From Chitinophagaceae bacterium (GTDB taxonomy: Bacteria; Bacteroidota; Bacteroidia; Chitinophagales; Chitinophagaceae): a stretch of DNA of 26,922 nt. This document shows, piece by piece, positions 8,296-15,014 of the stretch. The notes beneath the pieces were generated by a model, which had not been told where the DNA came from, made no database searches, and saw nothing but the letters and a program-made list of their open reading frames with translations. The stretch's first letter is position 1, and each line of letters opens with the position of its first letter. The DNA is taken from the NCBI GenBank assembly GCA_016786525.1, contig JAEUVW010000304.1, forward strand, positions 1 to 26,922. Reading direction: 5' to 3'. The translations under genes and the position numbers were made by a program.

Positions 8296-8316
8296 GTCTG
8301 AATGGGGTGTCTGCAC

Positions 8317-9312
8317 TTAGTTTTGCAACAGCTGAATCTCAAAATAGCTTCCGATACCGGTGCCTGTGCCCCCAGAGGGATAAGCCAGGAGTTTAAGATT
8401 ATAGCTGATCCCAAAATAGTAATCCTGGCCCGCTGTCAGCTGTGCAAGGCCTGTAAAGGAGTTGCTTGCTCCGGATGAAGCAGGTGCACTTTCTATAACA
8501 ACATCATCAATCGTAAACCGCAGTACCCAATCAGTACTGCCCGCAAGACCAAAAACATAATTAGTGGGTGTCGTAGCAGTGGCTACGGCTGCAGTGGTCA
8601 TCCCGATACGGTATAAACCGGTAACCGGTGCCGTGAACACGGAAGTCGCGGCATTAAAATCGTTTCCGGGATCATGGACTTCTGTAATGTCGGTTATTTT
8701 GTCGATGCTTGCGGATGATGTCCCTGAGGTAAAATCACTATTCAGGTACCCCCTGATAATTCCTCTCGACTCATTCAGGTTACGCTTCAGGTATCCATTT
8801 TTATCTACAACAAGCGAGATGTCTTCTGTCGTATCACTTAGTGGAATATTCCTGACCCTGATGTTACCGTTTATATCCAGTCTGGCGGTAGCAGTATCAA
8901 TACCAATACCTGCATTGCCCATGATGTATACAGAGTCCGTGTTGGCGCCGGCACCTGTTTTGGTTCGTGTATTGTTCCAGGGCCCGCGGCTGCTGAGCAT
9001 AATCCATCTGCTGCCGTTATTATAGTAAAATCCCGGCTGTACATCATCGGGGGGCGAACCGGCGCTGACCGTATTGTAAATCGTAATACCTGCTACGTGT
9101 GCCGAAAGGGGGCTGGCATCGAGAACAGAGTTCAGTGCCACCCGCGGCAGCAGCAGTCCTTTATTGGCCGACTCCAGCTCCAGGATGGCGTTGGCAGAAG
9201 GGAGAGAGGAACTCGGGCTGACTGTACCATCTTTTATTTTAGACTGGGCCAGTAGATTGGATCCCTGCGCCAAAAGCAGGGAGAAAGCCAGGAGCGGAAA
9301 GAATCGTTTCAT
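8317..9312 (-). CDS. Secreted protein with C-terminal C1q/TNF-like domain
   Basis: This 331-residue protein has a clear signal peptide (MKRFFPLLAFSLLLAQGSNL, cut near LLAQ-SK). The N-terminal half has the pattern of Bacteroidota surface and fibre proteins: ANAILELESANKGLLLPRV, then a GIGIDTATARLDINGNIRVR segment like the beta-stalk repeats found before S74 tail-fibre domains. The last about 130 residues (from NDFNAATSVFTAPVTGLYRI to SYFEIQLLQN) match the C1q jelly-roll, with its typical F-xAPxxGxYxF core. It may form a trimer on or outside the cell. No T9SS sorting domain is visible. Its function is unknown. It stands alone, convergent with the membrane hydroxylase. Confidence 0.82.
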   Translation of the reverse strand: MKRFFPLLAFSLLLAQGSNLLAQSKIKDGTVSPSSSLPSANAILELESANKGLLLPRVALNSVLDASPLSAHVAGITIYNTVSAGSPPDDVQPGFYYNNGSRWIMLSSRGPWNNTRTKTGAGANTDSVYIMGNAGIGIDTATARLDINGNIRVRNIPLSDTTEDISLVVDKNGYLKRNLNESRGIIRGYLNSDFTSGTSSASIDKITDITEVHDPGNDFNAATSVFTAPVTGLYRIGMTTAAVATATTPTNYVFGLAGSTDWVLRFTIDDVVIESAPASSGASNSFTGLAQLTAGQDYYFGISYNLKLLAYPSGGTGTGIGSYFEIQLLQN

Positions 9313-9352
9313 AAAATACTTTTTGGGTGCAGGCAGAAAGTGCCGGTACGGA

Positions 9353-9361
9353 GCAAAATTA
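9353..9361 (-). promoter_or_regulatory. -7 promoter box of the C1q-like gene
   Basis: On the minus strand this reads TAATTTTGC, a perfect TAnnTTTGC Bacteroidota -7 box about 40 nt before the start codon at 9312. No clear TTTG -33 box is seen. Confidence 0.6.
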
Positions 9362-9493
9362 CAGAACTTATTCTATGAATTAAGATATTATGCCTGGATT
9401 CGGGATGTGCTATGCCTTAAGGTTTTGCCTGTCCTTTCCCGGAAGCTTCAGTTGTGACCGAAACAGAAATCAGAACCGTACCTGTGGGGGGGG

Positions 9494-10510
9494 TTAGTAT
9501 GGATTGCGTCGAACATTGGTCTTGTGTGTGCGGAAGACCTTCATCCGTAATTGCAGCAACTGCGTTTGCTGCCTGCCCGGGCGATAATTATCATCACTGA
9601 CCAGGTACAGAACGGGGTGCCCCTGCTCCTCTTTACCCCAGCACATGCCCTCCAGGTTGTCCGGTATGAAGCCTTCGAAAAGGGAATGATTGAAATCAAA
9701 GACCGCTTCTTTGCTAAGGGTGTTGCTGCCCGGATGTATCGTAGCCAGCCAGAGTACAACATGGCCTGTCTGCCCGTCAAAGCAACGCTCCAGTACCAGC
9801 AGCCTGTCTGAGGATCCGGGCAGGAACAGGATTTCGGAAACCCCGTTGCCGACCCATCCGTTAAAGCGCGCACCGTTCTTCGTAGCCGTGCAGGTACAAG
9901 GGTCGAAGGGGTAAGTATAGGCTGTGAAATCATCTGCGCTGTATTGCTGTGCGATCCGGTCATAGTTATACCTTCTGAAGGGTAACGATGAGCTGCTGCA
10001 ATTGGTATCGCCACCGGATTCGAAAGCCATCCACAAACTGCTGTCTGCGGCAAAGGCCAGGGCTTCTATGCCGCGGTTGTCTGTTGTCTGCCGGCCTGGC
10101 AGTGTTTCCAGCACCAGCGTGTCGTACACCGGGTTTTTATGCAGGAGATACTTTATCGTAAAGAGACCGGTATGCTTTTTCCCTTCAAAAGTGTAAGCAT
10201 GAATACCCGTATGGGTGTTGCTGCGGAAAGATTCCACATCCGCCAGATCCGGGGCTTGTGTTGCGGGCTCAATACCCAGGCTGTCGTCCAGCATAAACAG
10301 ATAGCTGCGCCCATCCCTGTAATGATCGGACAGCAGCACAAAGCCGTCTGCGCTGCGCTCGATAGAAGAGATACCGCCGAATGCCGGGATGTGGTGCGCT
10401 GCATCCAATACCTTGTAAGTAACCAGCTCAAAAGAAAGCGGAGCCTGTCCCGCCACAGGCCAATGCAGCGCAAGCAGGCAGGGCAGCAAAAAGTAGTGCG
10501 GCTTGCTCAT
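9494..10510 (-). CDS. Secreted phytase-like esterase (PF13449-type beta-propeller)
   Basis: This 338-residue protein belongs to the 'esterase-like activity of phytase' family. The family blocks are in order: FGGISSIERSADGFVLLSD (start), NRGIEALAFAADSSLWMAFE (middle), VGNGVSEILFLPGSSDRLLV, and DNLEGMCWG ... LYLVSDDNY (end). A signal peptide is present (PHYFLLPCLLALHWPVAGQA). I start it at ATG 10510; a further upstream TTG at 10531 would overlap the regulator gene. The ATG lies only 7 bp after the stop of the XRE-cupin gene, so the two form an operon. Family members are mostly uncharacterised; a phosphoester-cleaving role fits the phosphonate neighbours but is inference. A run of eight C follows the stop codon directly. 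Confidence 0.86.
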   Translation of the reverse strand: MSKPHYFLLPCLLALHWPVAGQAPLSFELVTYKVLDAAHHIPAFGGISSIERSADGFVLLSDHYRDGRSYLFMLDDSLGIEPATQAPDLADVESFRSNTHTGIHAYTFEGKKHTGLFTIKYLLHKNPVYDTLVLETLPGRQTTDNRGIEALAFAADSSLWMAFESGGDTNCSSSSLPFRRYNYDRIAQQYSADDFTAYTYPFDPCTCTATKNGARFNGWVGNGVSEILFLPGSSDRLLVLERCFDGQTGHVVLWLATIHPGSNTLSKEAVFDFNHSLFEGFIPDNLEGMCWGKEEQGHPVLYLVSDDNYRPGRQQTQLLQLRMKVFRTHKTNVRRNPY

Positions 10511-10517
10511 CGCGGTA

Positions 10518-11093
10518 TTATTTCTGGTCAAAGAAATAAACGATCAGCATCACCGCAGTACCCTTACCGGTATTGCGCGGCACATGCGGCAGGCGCCCGT
10601 CAAAGAACAAAGAATCGCCTTCTTCCAGGGTATAAAAACTGCCATTGATCTCGTATTCCACCCTGCCTTTGATCATGTACTTATACTCGAACGCATCGGT
10701 GGTGACCAGGTCGCGGTGCGACTCCTGCTGCAGTTCAAACAGCACTACATCCATCGTAGCCGGGAACAGGTTTTTGACCATGATGCGGTGGTACAAAAAG
10801 CCGGACGCATTTTCTTTTTGAAACGATTCGTATTCCCCTTTTTTCCGGACAATGACGGCAGGCTCTTCCAGCGAGCTGGCAATATTGGAAAAGAAATCGC
10901 CCAGGGCCACTTCCAGGGATTGTATAATGCCGAACAGTACCGGCAGGGATGGGATGCTCCTGCCGTTTTCGATCTGCGAGATCAGTCCCTTGCTGACGCC
11001 TGATTTGTCGGCAAGCTCCTGCACGGTCAACCTTTTTTCGATCCTGTGCTCCTTGATCCTTTTGCTGATCTCTAATAAAAATGCTCCTTCCAT
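10518..11093 (-). CDS. XRE-family regulator with C-terminal cupin sensor domain
   Basis: This 191-residue regulator has an N-terminal lambda-repressor-like helix-turn-helix (about residues 8-62; VQELADKSGVSKGLISQIEN is the recognition region) and a C-terminal cupin (about 115-188; EYKYMIKGRVEYEINGSFYT, then LEEGDSLFFDGRLPHVPRN). This is the layout of PuuR/MppR-type regulators, whose cupin binds a small ligand. I use ATG 11093, since a perfect -7 box (11108-11116) places the transcript start downstream of the alternative TTG at 11111. It is in an operon with the phytase-like gene and divergent from the LamG gene. It is the only regulator next to the phosphonate cluster, so it probably binds the repeated GTAAAC sites at 11160-11208 and 14902-14928. 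Confidence 0.95.
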   Translation of the reverse strand: MEGAFLLEISKRIKEHRIEKRLTVQELADKSGVSKGLISQIENGRSIPSLPVLFGIIQSLEVALGDFFSNIASSLEEPAVIVRKKGEYESFQKENASGFLYHRIMVKNLFPATMDVVLFELQQESHRDLVTTDAFEYKYMIKGRVEYEINGSFYTLEEGDSLFFDGRLPHVPRNTGKGTAVMLIVYFFDQK

Positions 11094-11107
11094 AGATACG
11101 GTAATCC

Positions 11108-11116
11108 GCAAATATA
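11108..11116 (-). promoter_or_regulatory. -7 promoter box of the regulator/phytase-like operon
   Basis: On the minus strand this reads TATATTTGC, a perfect TAnnTTTGC match 15 nt before ATG 11093, giving a very short leader. This decides the start codon of the regulator gene. Confidence 0.65.
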
Positions 11117-11159
11117 GGATAGCGGTATTGTTCTTTTTATAGACAGGAGTTAAGTATAG

Positions 11160-11227
11160 GTAAACATTTAGTAATAATTTGGTAAACTAATGTTTAGCAT
11201 TAGTAAACAAATCTTCAGGAGTTTTGC
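11160..11227 (+). promoter_or_regulatory. Operator/promoter of the LamG gene: three GTAAAC sites at helical spacing
   Basis: GTAAAC occurs at 11160, 11182 and 11203, steps of 22 and 21 bp (two helical turns). The middle site belongs to the palindrome TAAACTAATGTTTA (11183-11196). GAGTTTTGC (11219-11227) matches the -7 box TAnnTTTGC with one mismatch, and TTTA at 11193-11196 is placed as a -33 box, so the palindrome overlaps the promoter. The block 11182-11227 recurs at 14902-14947 with 39 of 46 bases identical. Confidence 0.72.
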
Positions 11228-11247
11228 ACCATAAAATTGAAAAAGAA

Positions 11248-14200
11248 ATGAAAAAGCAATACTACCTGCAAGCCTTCTGGACCTGCCTTCTGCTGTACGC
11301 CAGCCTGGGAGCGCAGGCGCAGGGCCCTAAAAATGCGATCCGTTTTAATGGCTCCCAATCCATACAGTCTGCCAGCGTGAGCCACGGTGTCGGTACAGGC
11401 GAATTTACCTGGGAAGCCTGGGTAAAACCCACAGCCTTGTCCGGTTCTACCTGTGTGATGACGAACGGCAATTATTCCCCTTCCTTCTATGCGTCTACCA
11501 AAGGAACCGCCGGCGACGGCTCTGTAGGTGTGTATTGGGGCGGCTGGAAAAACTCGGGCAGCTTCCTGGCTGCCAATCAATGGGCACACATTGCCGTGGT
11601 ACGCCGCGTCGATACTTTGTTCTTTTATGTAAACGGTATCCTGGCGCCGAATAAACATACCGTCAATGGCAAATCGATGGGCAACAATATCTTTCGTATG
11701 GGCTGGAGCGGCGATGTCGGTGAATACTACAGCGGTGATATAGATGAAGTCCGCGTCTGGAACATCGCCCGTACGGCAGACGATATCCGCACCACGATGT
11801 GCCGTAAGCTGAACGGTACGGAAACCGGCCTGAAGCAATACTACCGTATGGATGAAGGTTCGGATACCGTCACAGCAGACGCTACAACCGCCGCCGTTTA
11901 CCCGTTGAAGAAGATTGCGGCAGGCGCATGGGTGGCTTCCGGTGCGGCGATCGGCGATACTTCCGTATCGGCTTATCCTGCTTCCTGGACCGGTGTGAGC
12001 CTGAAGCTCAGTGCTGCCGGCAGAGGAGTTGTGTCGCTGGACAGCTTTGCCGGCACGGGTTCTTTTGTACACCTGTACCAGATCGCTTCGGTACCCGCGC
12101 TCACCAAAAGCCTGACCGACTATAAGGACAATGATGTATACTATGGTGTGTTTGCTTCCGATACACCCTTCCGTGTCTATCCAAAATACGAATATGCGGC
12201 TTATCCTACGGCAGTAGCCAACAAGTCTACCACACGTTTCTTTGTGCGGAACTACAATTCAGATTCTTCCTGGTCGCTGAAAAGCGTGGTGTATAACAAT
12301 ACTGCGATCAATACGATGAGGGTGGACAGTGTGCAGGGCTCGCGGCAGTTGTTCCTGGCTAACTTTGTCAGCACCTGCTCGGCTCCTTCCGCTTTGTCCG
12401 CATCTTCCATTACGCCCGCCGGTGCTCAGCTGAGCTGGACGACCGGTGGTGCAGGCTTGTGGAACATCCAGTATGGTCCCTCCGGTTTTACACCGGGTAG
12501 CGGTACCCTGGTAAAAGGTATCAATACAAACCCCTACGCGCTGAGCGGCTTGAAATCAGGATCGGCTTACCAATACTATGTACAGGATTCCTGCACCGGC
12601 CTTGGCACCAGTGCCTGGGTGGGTCCGTACAGTTTCAGTACGCCTGTTGACCCGGCCAGGCTGGGTGCGGGTACCGGCCTCACGTTTAACGGATCGGAGA
12701 GTATTGTTACCGATTCCGTGATCCGGCACAATATCGGCCGCAATGAATTTACCTACGAAGCATGGGTAAAGCCAACGAAAATAACCGGCGCTACCGGCTT
12801 TATGACGAACGGAAGCTTTGCCCCCTGTTTTTATGCAACAACAGCAGGTGTGGGCGGAGACGGTTCTGTAGGCTACTATGTCAGCGGATCCTGGAAAAAT
12901 TCGGGAACCTTCCTCAGTGCCAACAAATGGTACCACCTGGCCATGGTGCGCAGCCGCGATACGATCACCGTGTATGTAAATGGTGTGGCCGCCCCCAGAC
13001 GTTATCCCAGCAAAGATTCGATCCAGAACCAGAAGCTGACCATCGGCTGGTCGCGCGATGCCAGCGAATATTTCAGAGGCGATATTGACGAGGTGCGTGT
13101 GTGGAATGTAGCCCGCACAGAAAAAGACCTGCGCGACTTTATGTGTACCCGTTTGTCCGGTACCGAAACCGGCCTGGTGAATTACTACCGCCTGGATGAA
13201 GGCTCGGGAAGCAAAGCGAACGACAAAGCCAGTGGCCGCAATTTTTCTGCAGTGAACACATCAAGGTGGGTGGTCTCCGGCGCTGCCATCGGCGATTCCA
13301 GTACGCATTTGTATACCAACGACTGGAAGGCTAAATCTTTGCTGATGCGCTCTGCAACGCGGGGTGAGCTGCTGGTGGATTCGGTGCAAAATAACCCTGC
13401 AGGTATCCATATCTACCGCGTAGACTCTATGGCCAACACAACTAAAGGTATCACTACGGCCGGTGCAGGCGGTGGTTACTATGGTGTGTTCGTTGCAGAA
13501 AGCAGCGAAAACTACAACCAATGGGCACATTACAACCTGAGCTATGACTACAGTAAATATACTGCTGCAACAGGAGCAGAAGTGGCTATCCGCCTGTACA
13601 ACAGGAGCAAAAATGCCGATACCCTGTGGACAGATTTCTGGTCGGTAAAGAACACGGCGACGCATACCTTCAAGGTGAGGGATGTGATGCTGCGCCGGGA
13701 AGCCTTTATCGGTGAATTCCTGCCCCTGAGCTGTGCGGCCCCGCAGGCATTACGCGCCGATACGCTGAAATCTACGTACGCACGAATCGGCTTTACCGGC
13801 GGTTTGGCTGACTGGAATGTACAATACGGTGTTTCCGGTTTCGCACCGGGTAGCGGCAAATTGTACAGTGGTACTACGGTAAACCCGGCTCTGGCTGATA
13901 CACTCGCAGGCAATACCCTGTACGATATCTACATCCAGCAAAACTGCGGCAGCGACAAGAGCAAATGGTCTGGACCTTATACCTTTCTGACCAAAGACAT
14001 CTGTCCTGATCCTTCTGCGCTGAAAGCGGTATACCTGGGCGACGATTCTGCCCGCCTTTCCTGGACCAGCGGCGGCTCTTCGACCTGGAACCTGGAGTAT
14101 GGCCTGAGCGGTTACCTGCCCGGTTCGGGCGTGCCGGTAAATGGCATCACCAGTTCACCTTATGTGATCAGCGGTCTGTTTGCCAGCACCAGTTATGACT

Positions 14201-14832
14201 TTTACATACAGGATACCTGTATCGCCGAAGGGCGTGCCAGTCGCTGGATCGGACCGGTAACGGTAAAGACCAAGCCGACCTGCTATGCCCCGACAGCCTT
14301 TAGCGGCACATATTTGGGCGCAGATTCTGTACGCCTGTCCTGGACAACAGGTGGCGCAGCAAAATGGAACATCGAGTATGGCCCTGCAGGATTTGTAATC
14401 GGTACCGGTACCTTCCTTCCTGCTATTGCTGCTACCCCTTATAAGATCACAGGACTGAGCGCTGCGAGCACCTACGACTTTTATGTACAGGATACCTGCG
14501 AAACGGTGGTTTCGGCCAGCCGCTGGATTGGCCCGGTACAGATCAGGACAGTAGCTACAGGCATCAAAGAAGAAGCAGCCCTGAGCTTCCGCCTGTTCCC
14601 CAACCCGGCTCAAAATTTTGTGACCCTGCGCCTGAACAAAGCATTTGAAGCAGGTGCTGTGATCAGTATTCTATCTATGGACGGTATGTTGGTCAAACAG
14701 CAACTCATAGCAGAGCATACCGCATCCAACGAAGTGACGATGGCCACAAATGAGCTTTCTTCCGGAATGTACCTGATCAAAATCAATACGCGTAACGAAC
14801 AACTGGTGTCCCGTTTTTCTATTATTGAATAG
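11248..14832 (+). CDS. T9SS-exported multidomain surface protein: duplicated LamG and fn3-like modules
   Basis: This is a 1194-residue protein with a signal peptide (residues 1-23). The first LamG-like jelly-roll lies at about 29-205 and a second at about 477-655; both carry EFTWEAWVKPT / EFTYEAWVKPT, a YVNG block and DIDEVRVWN(I/V)ART. Each is followed by a 150-residue linker module of the same design. Four fn3-like modules start at about 377, 829, 919 and 1012, each with C-(A/S/P)-xP near the start and a (Y/I)Q(D/Q)xC block. A type A T9SS sorting domain ends it (from LSFRLFPNPAQNFVTLRLN, about 1112-1194). LamG domains bind glycans or other ligands, so this is likely a cell-surface capture protein. 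The ATG at 11248 is preferred over an upstream TTG. A terminator follows 15 bp after the stop. Confidence 0.92.
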   Translation: MKKQYYLQAFWTCLLLYASLGAQAQGPKNAIRFNGSQSIQSASVSHGVGTGEFTWEAWVKPTALSGSTCVMTNGNYSPSFYASTKGTAGDGSVGVYWGGWKNSGSFLAANQWAHIAVVRRVDTLFFYVNGILAPNKHTVNGKSMGNNIFRMGWSGDVGEYYSGDIDEVRVWNIARTADDIRTTMCRKLNGTETGLKQYYRMDEGSDTVTADATTAAVYPLKKIAAGAWVASGAAIGDTSVSAYPASWTGVSLKLSAAGRGVVSLDSFAGTGSFVHLYQIASVPALTKSLTDYKDNDVYYGVFASDTPFRVYPKYEYAAYPTAVANKSTTRFFVRNYNSDSSWSLKSVVYNNTAINTMRVDSVQGSRQLFLANFVSTCSAPSALSASSITPAGAQLSWTTGGAGLWNIQYGPSGFTPGSGTLVKGINTNPYALSGLKSGSAYQYYVQDSCTGLGTSAWVGPYSFSTPVDPARLGAGTGLTFNGSESIVTDSVIRHNIGRNEFTYEAWVKPTKITGATGFMTNGSFAPCFYATTAGVGGDGSVGYYVSGSWKNSGTFLSANKWYHLAMVRSRDTITVYVNGVAAPRRYPSKDSIQNQKLTIGWSRDASEYFRGDIDEVRVWNVARTEKDLRDFMCTRLSGTETGLVNYYRLDEGSGSKANDKASGRNFSAVNTSRWVVSGAAIGDSSTHLYTNDWKAKSLLMRSATRGELLVDSVQNNPAGIHIYRVDSMANTTKGITTAGAGGGYYGVFVAESSENYNQWAHYNLSYDYSKYTAATGAEVAIRLYNRSKNADTLWTDFWSVKNTATHTFKVRDVMLRREAFIGEFLPLSCAAPQALRADTLKSTYARIGFTGGLADWNVQYGVSGFAPGSGKLYSGTTVNPALADTLAGNTLYDIYIQQNCGSDKSKWSGPYTFLTKDICPDPSALKAVYLGDDSARLSWTSGGSSTWNLEYGLSGYLPGSGVPVNGITSSPYVISGLFASTSYDFYIQDTCIAEGRASRWIGPVTVKTKPTCYAPTAFSGTYLGADSVRLSWTTGGAAKWNIEYGPAGFVIGTGTFLPAIAATPYKITGLSAASTYDFYVQDTCETVVSASRWIGPVQIRTVATGIKEEAALSFRLFPNPAQNFVTLRLNKAFEAGAVISILSMDGMLVKQQLIAEHTASNEVTMATNELSSGMYLIKINTRNEQLVSRFSIIE

Positions 14833-14847
14833 GCACTTGATCTGATC

Positions 14848-14877
14848 AAAGGGCGGGCTGTCCGGCCTGCCCTTTTT
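14848..14877 (+). terminator. Intrinsic terminator of the LamG gene
   Basis: AAAGGGCGGGC (14848-14858) pairs with GCCTGCCCTTT (14865-14875; one G-T pair) around a 6-nt loop, with a T-run after it. It separates the LamG transcript from the receptor operon, which has its own promoter at 14902-14947. Confidence 0.88.
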
Positions 14878-14901
14878 CATACCCGATAGCTTAACAATTT
14901 A

Positions 14902-14947
14902 GTAAACTAATGTTTAGTTTTTGTAAACAAACGTTTGGGAGTTTTGC
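14902..14947 (+). promoter_or_regulatory. Operator/promoter of the receptor-phosphonatase operon (second copy)
   Basis: GTAAACTAATGTTTAG (14902-14917) is identical to 11182-11197. A second GTAAACAAA starts at 14923 (21-bp step), and GGAGTTTTGC (14938-14947) carries the same one-mismatch -7 box at the same distance. The 7 differences out of 46 fall between the GTAAAC sites and the -7 box, the pattern expected of conserved protein-binding sites. Confidence 0.72.
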
Positions 14948-15014
14948 GTCCGAAATCGAAAAAGTGCTTCACTGCAAGGCTTCAAAAATCTACAAAAAAT
15001 CAAAAGAGTATTCA

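Noticed and set aside
10511..10531. A TTG start that would lengthen the phytase-like protein by 7 residues
   Set aside because: It would overlap the regulator gene and put polar residues before the signal peptide; the ATG at 10510 is better placed.
11215..12072. A 285-codon open frame antisense to the LamG gene start
   Set aside because: It is rich in Cys, Arg and His in an unpatterned way and lies opposite a clear LamG domain and signal peptide.
14910..15014. A 35-residue N-terminal extension of the TonB receptor
   Set aside because: It would begin inside the repeated operator/promoter block and place the signal peptide internally.
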